Notes under the pieces: model-generated | Databases searched by the model: none | Seen by the model: the letters and a program-made list of their open reading frames with translations, nothing else | Told to the model about the DNA's origin: nothing | Made by a program: the position numbers and the translations under genes | Assembly: GCA_028278105.1 (NCBI GenBank) | Contig: JANQEX010000109.1 | Location: forward strand, 1-33,953 | Origin: Alphaproteobacteria bacterium | GTDB lineage: Bacteria > Pseudomonadota > Alphaproteobacteria > UBA9219 > RGZA01 | DNA: 33,953 nt | Direction: 5' to 3' | Shown: piece by piece, positions 1 through 17,578 of the stretch | Layout: every line of letters begins with the position of its first letter | Position numbering within the stretch: the first letter of the stretch is position 1

Positions 1-8
1 AAAACCCC

Positions 9-103
9 TGGGTTCGTGGGTGCGAGGGTTCGGGGATACGCGGGTTCGCGGACGGAAATTTTCTCCCCCGGACCCTCGCGCCCCCGTACCCCCGAACCCC
101 TTT
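9..103. repeat. Inverted pair of degenerate 8-nt tandem repeats (GGGTTCGN ... CCCCCGAA)
   Basis: GGGTTCG at 10, 26 and 42 (period 16 = 2x8); opposite arm CCCCCGGA/CCCTCGCG/CCCCCGTA/CCCCCGAA, then CCCCTTTT. Confidence 0.7.
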
Positions 104-106
104 TAT

Positions 107-182
107 TGGCAGGAGTGGAGGGGCTCGAACCCCCAGCCCCCGGTTTTGGAGACCGGTGCTCTACCAGTTGAGCTACACTCCT
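107..182 (-). tRNA. trnW: tRNA-Trp (anticodon CCA)
   Basis: Reverse complement reads AGGAGTGTAGCTCAACTGGTAGAGCACCGGTCTCCAAAACCGGGGGCTGGGGGTTCGAGCCCCTCCACTCCTGCCA: full cloverleaf, CCA anticodon, G discriminator, encoded CCA tail. Confidence 0.96.
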
Positions 183-186
183 AAAT

Positions 187-253
187 CAGTCTTCAGTTAT
201 CAGAGGCCGGAAAATTTTCTGATCTCTGATGACGGACCTCCGGTCTCCGGCCT
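187..253. repeat. Inverted pair of 7-nt arrays (CAGTCTT/CAGTTAT/CAGAGGC ... CTGATCT/CTGATGA/CGGACCT/CCGGTCT/CCGGCCT)
   Basis: Exact 7-nt register in both arms; lies immediately upstream of tRNA-Trp. Confidence 0.75.
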
Positions 254-284
254 AAAAAAAGGGCCCGCGGAAATCCCGTGGGCC
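254..284 (-). terminator. Rho-independent terminator-like hairpin (minus strand)
   Basis: Minus strand GGCCCACGGGATTTCCGCGGGCCCTTTTTTT: 9-bp stem with one mismatch plus U-run. Confidence 0.6.
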
Positions 285-468
285 ATTTCTTGCATATTAG
301 GACAAAACATCCCGCCAAACAAGCCTGAAAGAGGGTTTTTCCTTAACGGCTTACGGTTCCGCCCGCGGACGGCGCATATTGATGAAGCCCGTCGCGCGGG
401 ATAGGGTCGTCCGGGCAATGGGTCCGTTTGAGAAGATCACCCCCGCCCCCGGCGGGGGTCCCCCAAAG

Positions 469-581
469 CCGTCATTCCAGACATTGCGAGCGCAAGCGAG
501 CAATGATCTGGAATCTCAGGCCATTATGGGAAAGAGGTCCTGGATAAACGCGCTTCGCGCGTTTTCCAGGATGACGCGGTT
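469..581 (-). repeat. Dispersed structured repeat, inverted single copy of the ~154-bp unit at 25521-25935
   Basis: GGGAAAGAGGTCCTGGATAAACGCGCTTCGCGCGTTTTCCAGGATGACGC matches the reverse complement of the unit at 25521. Confidence 0.75.
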
Positions 582-585
582 TTTT

Positions 586-660
586 TTTTCACTTTTCACT
601 CTTCACCTTTCACTTTTCACTCTTCACTTTTCACTTTTTACCTTTCACTCTTCACTCTCC
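586..660. repeat. Heptad array (YYTTCAC)x10 ending at the rluD-like start codon
   Basis: TTTTCAC-TTTTCAC-TCTTCAC-CTTTCAC-TTTTCAC-TCTTCAC-TTTTCAC-TTTTTAC-CTTTCAC-TCTTCAC-TCTCC-ATG. Confidence 0.9.
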
Positions 661-1623
661 ATGAAACGCCTTTCCCTCACCGGCATTCCGGGCCGTCTCG
701 ACAAGGCCCTCGCCGCCGCCTGCCCCGACCTGACCCGCAGCCGGCTGCAGGCGCTCATCAAGCAAGGCCATGTGCGGGTGGCGGGCGAAAAAATCACCGC
801 GCCTTCGCACAGGCTGAAGGGCGGCGAAAGCATGACGGTTACCCTTCCCGCCCCCGCGCCCGCCCGGCCGAAGCCCGAAAAAATACCGTTGAACATCGTT
901 TATGAGGACGCGCATCTTCTGGTCATCGACAAGCCCGCCGGCATGGTGGCGCATCCCGCCGCGGGGCACGCCGGAGCCACGCTGGTGAACGCGCTTTTGC
1001 ATCATTGCGGCGCAAGCCTCTCCGGCATCGGCGGGGTGACGCGGCCCGGCATCGTCCACCGGCTGGACAAGGATACGTCGGGCCTGATGGTGGTCGCCAA
1101 GCATGACGCGGCGCACCGGGGCCTTTGCGCGCAATTCGCGGGGCGCAGGCTTGCCCGCGATTACACCGTCTTTGTTTTCGGCGTGCCGAAGAAGGCAAGC
1201 GGCGTCCTTGAAGGCGCGATTGGCCGCTCCCCCGCAAACCGCAAGAAAATGGCCGTCACCAAAACCGGCAAGCCCGCCGTGACGCATTACAGGGTCGAGA
1301 AAAGTTTCGGGCTTTACGCGGCCAGACTGGCCTGCACGCTGGAAACGGGCCGCACCCACCAGATCCGCGTGCATCTGGCCGCCGAAGGGCATGGCGTCAT
1401 CGGCGATCCTGTTTACGGGCGCGCAAGCGGGCGGAAAAAAAGCCTGGCGAAAAAGGAGCGGAACGCGGCCCCGCGTTTTCCAAGGCAGGCGCTGCATGCC
1501 GTCGGCCTGCGCTTCATCCATCCCGTGAGCGGCAAGGCGATGCGCTTTGAAAGCCCGCTTCCCGCCGATCTGCGCGATCTGGAAAAGGCGCTGGACAGGC
1601 TGGCATATAGCCGTGTCCCTTAA
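661..1623 (+). CDS. rluD: RluA-family pseudouridine synthase (RluD/RluC-like) with N-terminal S4 domain
   Basis: MKRLSLTGIPGRLDKALAAACPDLTRSRLQALIKQGHVRV (S4-like) and catalytic GIVHRLDKDTSGLMVVAK. ORF track start at 379 is too early (repeat-derived). Confidence 0.9.
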   Translation: MKRLSLTGIPGRLDKALAAACPDLTRSRLQALIKQGHVRVAGEKITAPSHRLKGGESMTVTLPAPAPARPKPEKIPLNIVYEDAHLLVIDKPAGMVAHPAAGHAGATLVNALLHHCGASLSGIGGVTRPGIVHRLDKDTSGLMVVAKHDAAHRGLCAQFAGRRLARDYTVFVFGVPKKASGVLEGAIGRSPANRKKMAVTKTGKPAVTHYRVEKSFGLYAARLACTLETGRTHQIRVHLAAEGHGVIGDPVYGRASGRKKSLAKKERNAAPRFPRQALHAVGLRFIHPVSGKAMRFESPLPADLRDLEKALDRLAYSRVP

Positions 1624-1935
1624 TTTCCAAACACCCCACCCCGAACACTCCCGCGCCCGGCTTCGCCTGCGGCTACGCCGAGGTCTTGGCGCATATGTCG
1701 CGCCGAAGCTTTTGCGGAGGCGGAAAAGCGGGAGTCCCATTTAATTGAAAAACAACGGGATTCCCGCCTGCGCGGGAATGTGCATATGGGGAATTCCCAT
1801 GCAGAATTATTTCGCTTTACTATAAGGAAACATTAATCCTGTTTTTCGCGGAAAAAATAGCGCCGCCACAGGCCGCAACTATATTAACCACTCTTTGCAA
1901 CAAAAACCGGCGATGGATCTGGTAATATCCTGTCC

Positions 1936-2921
1936 ATGCCCAAGGCATCCGGAATCAGAAAACTCTTTGTTGCCGCCGCCTCTGCCGTCGCTTCTTCCCT
2001 GATTCCCGCAGCCGGCGCGTCTCCGGCCTCCGCGGATCCGGTGGGGATTTACTCCCCAGCCGCCATGGAATTCGATGACTTCATGCGAAAATTCACGCCC
2101 GCCATCACGCTGGATCAATTGGTGCATATTCCGACCGGCCGGGGTAGCCCCTTTCACTTTGCCTTCATTGACACGCGGAAACGCATGATGTTTGTGGCAA
2201 ACGGCCCCACGGAGGGCTGTGAATTTATTCTGGTCCACGACGTCACGGAAAAAGACATTGCGGGCATCCGGCGCCGCATGGCCCGACTTCCCGGAAAGTA
2301 CAAGATGCCTACCATAAGAAAAGGGGGGAAAGACGTTCCCATAAAAGCAGGCACGCCTCTCGGACATTGGTTGCGTCCTACAGGCAAGGCCGATCTTCAG
2401 CGAAACCACGAGTTGAAACTGGAACGCGGGGATCCCGCCGTTTACGCGCTGCCGGGCAATTTATGGCGTCGCATGGGAAAGCCCAACCGCCTGGTTGTCA
2501 AAAGGCATGGCGAGGTTATCGGCAACATTGACCTGTCGAAAAATGAAGAATTCGCCAAAATGTATTCGCGCGTCTTTGGCAACCGCTCCAACGATGGCCC
2601 GCCCCCGTTTCTGGCCAAGGAAGTCACGGATGGAACGCTTCTGAAGAGTGCGTGGGAGCTCGCCAGGCAAAAACAGCGCGCCGGGCGGGCGGCGGAAGAC
2701 CATCGCCGCCGGGCGGCCGAGTTGCGAAACACCCTTCCCCCACCCATTCGTTACTCCCCGGTTGATAAGCTTAAAAAGCATAAGTCGCATCGCCGCTCAC
2801 TGCATCATGAGCCTTCGCCGCGCGCGGCGCGCGGAAGAACGGAACCCCGGACCGGGCATGCGGAGCCCGCCGTTCCAATGCCAAGAGCCTACCCCGGAAG
2901 GCGGCCCGGCGCTCTTGCGCG

Positions 2922-2925
<4 letters not shown>
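1936..2925 (+). CDS. Hypothetical secreted protein, basic C-terminal tail
   Basis: 329-aa ORF with plausible signal peptide (MPKASGIRKLFVAAASAVASSLIPAAGASPASA); stop codon lies in the heptad array. Confidence 0.55.
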
Positions 2926-7227
<4,302 letters not shown>

Positions 7228-7237
7228 TCAACAACGA

Positions 7238-7265
7238 GTGAAAAGTGAAGCGTGAAGAGTGAAAA
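7238..7265. repeat. Heptad arm GTGAAAA-GTGAAGC-GTGAAGA-GTGAAAA downstream of the IVP gene
   Basis: Four in-register heptads, inverted relative to 7648-7676. Confidence 0.9.
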
Positions 7266-7268
7266 GGA

Positions 7269-7661
7269 TCAGGCGGCCTTTCTTTTCAATGTTTCGCGCA
7301 ATCTTTTCAGCATCCTCAAAATTTCATCCAGTTCCCCTGCCAGCTTTTCCTTGCTTCCCGCGCTCATGAAGCCAAGGCCCTCGGCAAGAATCATCAATGT
7401 TTCCAGTTCAACGCCCGAACCGAGAGCCGTTGAAATAAAATGCGCATATTCCCTTGTGCTTCCCCGGCCCGCTCCTTCAGCGATATTCGCGGGGATAGAC
7501 ACGGCGGCCCTGCGCATTTGCGATGTCAGTCCATAAAGCTCCGATTTCGGGAAAGCCCCGGTTTCGGCATAGATGCCCTTCACGAAAGAACAACTTTTTT
7601 GCCAGACCATCAGATCCTTGTGGTCTTTTGTTATCGCCGCCTCCCGCTTTTCACTCTTCAC
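7269..7661 (-). CDS. Four-helix-bundle protein, S23/IVP (23S rRNA intervening-sequence protein) family
   Basis: KDLMVWQKSCSFVKGIYAETGAFPKSELYGLTSQMRRAAVSIPANIAEGAGRGSTREYAHFISTALGSGVELETLMILAEGLGF is the family signature; GTG start inside a heptad. Confidence 0.9.
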   Translation of the reverse strand: MKSEKREAAITKDHKDLMVWQKSCSFVKGIYAETGAFPKSELYGLTSQMRRAAVSIPANIAEGAGRGSTREYAHFISTALGSGVELETLMILAEGLGFMSAGSKEKLAGELDEILRMLKRLRETLKRKAA

Positions 7662-7672
7662 TTTTCACTTTA

Positions 7673-7676
<4 letters not shown>
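7648..7676. repeat. Heptad arm TTTTCAC-TCTTCAC-TTTTCAC-(T)TTATCAC between rpoB stop and IVP
   Basis: In-register heptads with one 1-nt insertion; overlap rpoB TGA stop and IVP GTG start. Confidence 0.88.
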
Positions 7677-11956
<4,280 letters not shown>

Positions 11957-12341
11957 CTTGTCTTTCCGGGTAAGGTCTCTACACCTGAAACATGCAAAAG
12001 CCGGCCGGAGCCGTTTCCGGCGCGATGAAAAAATTGCGCCAAAGAGTTAATCGACAGGCGAAAACAGCCGCGCCGCGCCTCCTGCAAATGGCAGCGCGCG
12101 TGTCATGGAGTTTTTGCTTGTCAGCTTTGTGTCACCGGGGCGTGAATCACCATATTTTTCCCCAGGGCGCAAGAATAAAATAATACCAAAGGCGTCATGA
12201 TCCCCTTTTATGAAACTAAATCTCGCTATTTGATTTCATCTGTCCCGCGCAACAATGATATTCGGGGCGGCGCGAAAGCATCGCGGCGCTTGAATCCGCC
12301 CACGCCTTTCGCCTATAACCCGCCCTCGAAAGGGCAGGGCC

Positions 12342-12644
12342 ATGAAAGAGAACATCCACCCCGAATATCACGCCATCAAGGTCATCATGACCGACGGCAC
12401 CGAATTCGAGACCAAATCCACCTGGGGCAAGGAGGGCGACACCCTGCGCCTGGACGTGGATCCCAAAACGCATCCCGCCTGGACCGGCGTCCAGAAAATG
12501 GTGGATCGCGGCGGGCAGCTCAGCAAGTTCAACAACCGTTTCGGCAAGATCGCCAGCGTGACGGGGCTGCGGGAAGGCGAAAAATCCTCCGGACCCGTGA
12601 ACAAGGCGCAAAAGAAAGCCCCGGCCGACAAGGCGAAAAAATAG
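12342..12644 (+). CDS. rpmE: 50S ribosomal protein L31 with Lys-rich C-terminal extension
   Basis: [29 protein letters not shown]...HPAWTG...[15 protein letters not shown]. Confidence 0.95.
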   Translation: MKENIHPEYHAIKVIMTDGTEFETKSTWGKEGDTLRLDVDPKTHPAWTGVQKMVDRGGQLSKFNNRFGKIASVTGLREGEKSSGPVNKAQKKAPADKAKK

Positions 12645-12702
12645 GCGGAACGGCGGTAAGCCGTTTTGCCAGGCGCCGGAGCCTGTCATAATATAACGGC
12701 GC

Positions 12703-13479
12703 ATGACCCTGCCGGATTTTTCCTCCTTCCTTCCCCTGCTCCATGCCTGCGCCGACGCGGGCGGCGCGGAAATCCTGAAGCGCTGGCGCAAGGCCGGTTT
12801 CGAAGACAAGCCCGACCTGACCCCCGTCACCGCGGCCGACCGCGAGGCCGAAAAAGCCATCCGCGCGCTTCTGGAAGAAACGCGCCCGCGGGACGGCATT
12901 TGGGGCGAGGAGTTCGGCCGCCGGAATCCCGATGCCGAATTCTGCTGGGTGATCGACCCCGTGGACGGCACCAAGGCCTTTCTGCGCGGCATGCCGGTGT
13001 TCGTTACGCTGATCGGGCTTTTGCATCGGGGCAAGCCGGTCCTCGGCGTCATCGACCAGCCGGTCCTGAAGGAGAGATGGACGGGCGGCGCGGGCGTCCC
13101 CGCCATGTTCAACGGCGCGCCCGCCCGCGCGCGGCGCTGCGCGCGCCTTGAAGACGCCGTGATGAACACCAGCGATCCTTCGCTGGTCCGCAACCCGGTT
13201 TCCGCCCCCATCGAAAAGCTGGGCCGCGCCTGCACCTACGCCTCCTGCGGCGGCGACGGCTATGTTTACGGGCTGCTGGCCTCCGGCCATATCGACGTGA
13301 TCGCCGATGCCGGGCTCAAGCCGCATGATTTCGCCGCGCTCGCGCCGGTGATCGCGGCGGCTGGCGGCGTGGCATGCGACTGGCGGGGAAACCCGCTGGA
13401 CGCGCAAAGTGCTGGCGACGTGCTGGCGCTTGGCAATCCCGCCCTTCTGGACGAGGCGCTGGGATATTTGAAAAGCTGA
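12703..13479 (+). CDS. hisN: Inositol-monophosphatase superfamily, histidinol-phosphatase HisN-like
   Basis: WGEEFG, WVIDPVDGTKAFLRGMPVFVTLIGLLHRGKPVLGVIDQPVL, GDGYVYGLLASGHIDVIADAGLKPHDFAALAPVI motifs. Confidence 0.88.
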   Translation: MTLPDFSSFLPLLHACADAGGAEILKRWRKAGFEDKPDLTPVTAADREAEKAIRALLEETRPRDGIWGEEFGRRNPDAEFCWVIDPVDGTKAFLRGMPVFVTLIGLLHRGKPVLGVIDQPVLKERWTGGAGVPAMFNGAPARARRCARLEDAVMNTSDPSLVRNPVSAPIEKLGRACTYASCGGDGYVYGLLASGHIDVIADAGLKPHDFAALAPVIAAAGGVACDWRGNPLDAQSAGDVLALGNPALLDEALGYLKS

Positions 13480-13487
13480 AGCGCCGC

Positions 13488-14096
13488 CTAAATGCAACGC
13501 ATGCCGGGCGGGCAGCGCGCGCGGCCGCCGGCCTTGTGCGGCTTCGCGGGAGGCGGTTTTGTGGAAGGCGTGGATGGACATCTCAGCGGCGGCCTGTCCT
13601 TGTGCGCCGGGTCGATGATTTTCTCCTGCTTGTATTTCAGGGGCTCGCCCCACGCATTCACGGCCCGGCCCGCGCGTATGGCGCAGGCGGCCCCCGCCAG
13701 CCTTTTTAATTCTCTCCGCGCCAAGGCGGCCTTGGTCCTGTTCTTGCCGGTAGGATTGAATGCTTTCCTGATCGCGCTATGCGTGTAGGGATTTTTGCCT
13801 ATATCAATCAGGTCTTCAAGATGGTAGTTTTTAATGCCGCCGGGCGCTTTTTTCGTCCCGTGGTCGGGGTGAAGGGAAATTTTCGGAACCTTGCCCGACA
13901 GGTCGGCATGCACCGTGTATTTCTCGTCATGGCTAAAAAAGTAGCGGATATTGACCCCGGTGATCGCGCCCGTGGCGCGGCTGCGCGTGGCGTTCCACCT
14001 GATCCAAGGGGGCTGGGCGGTGCGCCGGTTCTCCTTGCTGGGCGCGTGGTTGACCCCCGTAAAACGCGGGCGATCCCCTTGAAAGGTTACGGACAT
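13488..14096 (-). CDS. Hypothetical protein
   Basis: ORF with internal start MSVTFQGDRPRF at 14096; the longer ORF-track start (14159) runs into the MITE-like element. Confidence 0.5.
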   Translation of the reverse strand: MSVTFQGDRPRFTGVNHAPSKENRRTAQPPWIRWNATRSRATGAITGVNIRYFFSHDEKYTVHADLSGKVPKISLHPDHGTKKAPGGIKNYHLEDLIDIGKNPYTHSAIRKAFNPTGKNRTKAALARRELKRLAGAACAIRAGRAVNAWGEPLKYKQEKIIDPAHKDRPPLRCPSTPSTKPPPAKPHKAGGRARCPPGMRCI

Positions 14097-14130
14097 GTCT
14101 GCCCCTGTCAAAATAATGGGTTTTAAATTC

Positions 14131-14234
14131 GGTAGTGGGTCCGTTTGCCCCCTCGACAATCATGCCCGCCCCCGCCTTCGCGGGGGTAAACTCCAGCGGG
14201 GGCGGGGGTGATTTTCTCAAACTGACCCACTACC
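14131..14234. mobile_element. MITE-like element, 104 bp, with 8-bp TSD TTAAATTC
   Basis: TIRs GGTAGTGGGTCCGTTTG / CAAACTGACCCACTACC; flanked by TTAAATTC at 14123-14130 and 14235-14242. Confidence 0.85.
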
Positions 14235-14422
14235 TTAAATTCAACCGGCGGCCTGATGGTAAACGCTTTCCGTTGCCGTATTCTTAATGCTGTTTTCGGC
14301 GGCAAAACAGGGGATTGCCCCATGGGGTCCGGCGCGCCCCTTGCATCGCGGAGGACAAGCCTTCATCTTTCGGCCCCGCCGCCGGTCCGCCCTTTCCGCC
14401 TTTCGAGTCTCCGCCAAAGCCG

Positions 14423-15406
14423 ATGAAATACCTGTCCCTCCTGATCGGCCTTGCCGGGCTCGGCGCCGCCGGATTCCTCATTTTCCGCGAAGGGCCGGCC
14501 CTGATTTTCCAGACCTTCGCCGTGGCCGGCTGGGGCGCCGTGCTGGTGAGCCTTTTGCACCTGCCGCATGTGGTTCTGGCGGGAATCGGCTGGCAGGCCT
14601 TGTGGCCGCCGCGCCGCCGCCCGCCGCTGATCTTGTTGTCCTGGCTTTTGTGGGTGCGCGAGGCGGTGAACGCCCTTCTGCCCGTCGCCAAGCTGGGGGG
14701 CGAGGTGGCGGCGCTCGGCATCATGCGCCGGCGCGGCATGCCGCTGTCCGCCGCGGTGGGCAGCCTGGTGGTGGAGACCACGGTTTCGGTCCTGACGTCC
14801 TTCGCCTTCGTGCTTCTGGGCGTACTCCTTCTGGCCCGCGCGGTTCCGGGTTACGGCGCGATCATGGAATGGGCGGCGGGGCTGGCCGTGGCCTTGCTGG
14901 TGATCGCGGCGCTGATCGGCTTTCAGCGGCTGGGAGCGTTCCGCCTTGCCTCGCGCGTGATCAATTTTCTGGGCGGCGGCAGGCGGCGTCATCTGGTGGC
15001 CGGCGGCGTCAAGCTGGACCGCGCGGTGCGCGCCTTCTACGGGCGGCCGGCGCGTTTGGCGGCCTGCGCCGTCTGGTCGTATCTTGCCTGGTTCGTGGGC
15101 GCGCTGGAAATCTGGGTGGCGCTGCATTTCCTGAATCACCCGGCTCCCTTCGCCACCGCGGTGATTCTCGAAGCCATGCTTCACGCCACCATCAGCATGG
15201 CGTTCTTCGTGCCCGCCGCCCTTGGCGTGCAGGAAGCCACGCTGCTTTTCTTCGGCCAGATGCTGGGCCTGCCCCCGAATGTCTGCCTGGCCCTCGCGCT
15301 GGTGCGCCGCTGCCGCGATGTCTTCTTCATGGCGCCGGGACTCCTGTTCTGGCAGATCCGCGAGGGCGGCCTGGCGCTGAAGAAAATCAGGAAAAGCGCC
15401 GGTTAG
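14423..15406 (+). CDS. Lysylphosphatidylglycerol synthase TM-domain / HpnL-like integral membrane protein
   Basis: Polytopic; MKYLSLLIGLAGLGAAGFLIFREG..., ALLPVAKLGGEVAALGIMRRRGMPLSAAVGSLVVETTVSV resembles the UPF0104/HpnL family. Confidence 0.75.
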   Translation: MKYLSLLIGLAGLGAAGFLIFREGPALIFQTFAVAGWGAVLVSLLHLPHVVLAGIGWQALWPPRRRPPLILLSWLLWVREAVNALLPVAKLGGEVAALGIMRRRGMPLSAAVGSLVVETTVSVLTSFAFVLLGVLLLARAVPGYGAIMEWAAGLAVALLVIAALIGFQRLGAFRLASRVINFLGGGRRRHLVAGGVKLDRAVRAFYGRPARLAACAVWSYLAWFVGALEIWVALHFLNHPAPFATAVILEAMLHATISMAFFVPAALGVQEATLLFFGQMLGLPPNVCLALALVRRCRDVFFMAPGLLFWQIREGGLALKKIRKSAG

Positions 15407-15439
15407 AATTTTTCCCGGTCCGGCTGCCGCGGACGGAAG

Positions 15440-16219
15440 TCAAACCCGCCACGCGCCGACGCCCTTGAGAAAATCGCACAGAACGGCGGAGACCTGTTCG
15501 GCGCGCGTCCGGTCCACGCGCGGGTGGCGGAATGGTACCCATTGAAACCGCTCGTACCACAGTCTGCCGGGATGCGGGCGCGCGGCGTAATCATGGCGCG
15601 GCAGGGGGCGGAATTGCTCCACCCCCGTGCAAAGCCCGGAGAGATTGCCGCGTTCGGACGCATAAAGCGCCAGGGCCATGCGCTTGATCCTTTGCTCCTC
15701 GCGGCTGGCGCGCAATTCAATCTCGCCGCCGTTTTTTTCGGGAAAACTGTTGGCGCGGGCCCGTCCGCCGGCAAGGTTGTATTCCGAAAACTCGTAAACC
15801 GGGATGCCGCTGATGGTGGAGGCCAGCGCGTTCACCGCGTCATGGTCGGGGTTGCCGCCTTCATAGGCGGGAACCCAGACGCAGTCGGGCGCGCAACCGG
15901 CCAGAACCTGCTCCATTTCCGCATGCGCTTCGGGAAGCGACGGCCAGATTTCGCGCGCGGCGCGGGTGGTGTTGCGGTCCACCACGGTGATGCCGAGAAA
16001 ACTGGCCGCCATGTCGGCCTCGCCCAGACGCCGGGCCACCCTCCCGGCATAACCCGGACGCTGGAAGGGCCAGAGCGTTTGCCGGGGCAGGCAGCCATGG
16101 CTGAGATAGGCGCCGAACACGCGCGCCCCGTCCGCGCGGGCGCGGGCGATGGCATAAGCCGTGCCCACCACCTCGTCGTCGGGATGCGGGATCAGGATCA
16201 GGATGCGCTTGCCGAACAT
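15440..16219 (-). CDS. PIG-L/LmbE-family deacetylase
   Basis: ILILIPHPDDEVVGTAYAIARARADGARVFGAYLSHG and YEGGNPDHDAVNALA. Confidence 0.9.
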   Translation of the reverse strand: MFGKRILILIPHPDDEVVGTAYAIARARADGARVFGAYLSHGCLPRQTLWPFQRPGYAGRVARRLGEADMAASFLGITVVDRNTTRAAREIWPSLPEAHAEMEQVLAGCAPDCVWVPAYEGGNPDHDAVNALASTISGIPVYEFSEYNLAGGRARANSFPEKNGGEIELRASREEQRIKRMALALYASERGNLSGLCTGVEQFRPLPRHDYAARPHPGRLWYERFQWVPFRHPRVDRTRAEQVSAVLCDFLKGVGAWRV

Positions 16220-16270
16220 GGCCGCATGCTAGTGGCCTGTCCGCGGGGTCACAAGACCTGACGGTTATAA

Positions 16271-16347
16271 GGGTCGTGAGGGTCGAAAGGGTCGGGAGGG
16301 TCATAAATAAAGACTCTTTCGACCCTTCCGCCCCTGTCGACCCTTAC
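16271..16347. repeat. Inverted 9-nt arrays GGGTCGTGA-GGGTCGAAA-GGGTCGGGA-GGGTCATAA ... GACCCTTCC-GCCCCTGTC-GACCCTTAC
   Basis: Strict 9-nt register in both arms; last unit contains the glycosyltransferase stop (TTA). Confidence 0.9.
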
Positions 16348-17573
16348 TTTCGGACGGCCTCTTTCCAGACCGGCAGGAAATCATGCTCCAGCACCTCCCG
16401 CCAGGCCGGGAAGAAAGCGGCGGCGCGGCGCGCGCCGTCACGCGGACGCTCGTCGCCCCTGAGCCGCGCGGCGTGGACAAGGGCCGCCGTCCAGGCGGCG
16501 TCCGTATCCTCGTGCACCAGAAAACCGGCTCCTTCCCGCTCAATAAAGCGGCCCACGCCGCTTCCAAGCGACGCGATCACCGGCGTGCCACAGCAAAGCG
16601 CCTCGGCCGCGACCAGGCTCCAGGTTTCGACCATCGAGGGCAGGACCAGAAAATCGGCCCCGGCGTAAAGCGCCGCCAGTTCCGGTTTCGGCAGAAAGCC
16701 GGGAGCCGCGGCGCAGTCCGTAAATTTCCTGCGTATTTCGGCGCGGGCGGGTCCCTCGCCGGCGGCCACGAGGAAGAGCGGCGCGTCCCGGCCCCGCGCG
16801 GCGTCCAGCGCCGCCAGAAGGCGATAAATGTTCTTCCCCTCGTCCAGACGCCCGGCGAAGGCAAGAATGGTTGCGTCTTCGGGAATAGTATAGAGCTTGC
16901 GCAAGGCGGCGCGGGCGCTTGCCTGCGGGCGGTACATGTCCTTGTCCACGCCCAGACGGTAGCGCCGCACGCGCGCCCTTCCCACTTCCAGCGCGGCTTC
17001 CCCGGCGTCCTCGTCACGGGCGGCCATGACGAAACGGCAGCGCTGCTCATGCGCCGCGAGGCGTTCGCGCATGCTTTTTTCCGTCGCGTGGGAAAGCGAA
17101 AAAACCCGGTCCAGCGTCCGGCCCGCGCCGAACGGCATGGTTTCCAGAAAGCGGCGGGTGAAGATGCGCCCATAGGCGGGTGCGTCGGTATGAATGGAAT
17201 GCACGAGCGGCCGGCGGTTTTTCCCGGCATGGCGCGCGGCGGTGCGGGCATAGGCGAAATGCGCGTCGGTGGTGTGGATCACCTCCGCCCCGGCAAGGTC
17301 GTTCGCAAGCGCCGGGTGTCCGGGAGCCAGATCCGCCGCCGCCGGAGCATGCAAAAACGGGAGGACGCGCGTGGAAAACACCGGGCGGCGCAGGATCAGC
17401 CGCACCTGGGGGGAAAGGCTTCTGCTTTCGTCGCGCGGGCCCTGCGCATGGAGGGTCAGGCGCAGGCCGGACAGGCCGTCCGCGGCGGCGGCCAGATTCT
17501 GCCAGCATCCCACCTGCCCGCCGGATTCCGGCTTCCATTCCAGATCGATCAGCACATGGACGTGAAGGGACAT
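16344..17573 (-). CDS. Glycosyltransferase family 4 (GT-B fold)
   Basis: ILAFAGRLDEGKNIYRLLAALDAA..., LYAGADFLVLPSMVETWSLVAAEALCCGTPVIASLGSGVGRFIEREGAGFLV. Confidence 0.88.
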   Translation of the reverse strand: MSLHVHVLIDLEWKPESGGQVGCWQNLAAAADGLSGLRLTLHAQGPRDESRSLSPQVRLILRRPVFSTRVLPFLHAPAAADLAPGHPALANDLAGAEVIHTTDAHFAYARTAARHAGKNRRPLVHSIHTDAPAYGRIFTRRFLETMPFGAGRTLDRVFSLSHATEKSMRERLAAHEQRCRFVMAARDEDAGEAALEVGRARVRRYRLGVDKDMYRPQASARAALRKLYTIPEDATILAFAGRLDEGKNIYRLLAALDAARGRDAPLFLVAAGEGPARAEIRRKFTDCAAAPGFLPKPELAALYAGADFLVLPSMVETWSLVAAEALCCGTPVIASLGSGVGRFIEREGAGFLVHEDTDAAWTAALVHAARLRGDERPRDGARRAAAFFPAWREVLEHDFLPVWKEAVRK

Positions 17574-17578
17574 GGGGA

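Noticed and set aside
156-404. 82-aa ORF overlapping tRNA-Trp and heptads
   Set aside because: Overlaps the tRNA and repeats; no protein features.
379-660. N-terminal extension of the RluA-family ORF
   Set aside because: Translated MITE fragment, 154-bp repeat and heptads (SLFTLHLSLFTLHF); the true start with the S4 domain is 661.
7269-7661. Diversity-generating retroelement accessory (Avd) locus
   Set aside because: Related fold only; no reverse transcriptase, template or variable repeat is visible in the window.
7269-7661. IVP gene as evidence of a 23S rRNA intervening sequence
   Set aside because: No rRNA sequence flanks it; it lies between rpoB and rpoC.
12180-12220. Another TAATACCAAC TIR (ATAATACCAAAGGCGTCATGATCC)
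   Set aside because: Only the first ~8 bases match and no partner end was seen.
13498-13788. + strand ORFs overlapping the 13488-14096 hypothetical
   Set aside because: Cannot exclude strand with certainty, but the minus-strand frame is longer and ends cleanly next to hisN.
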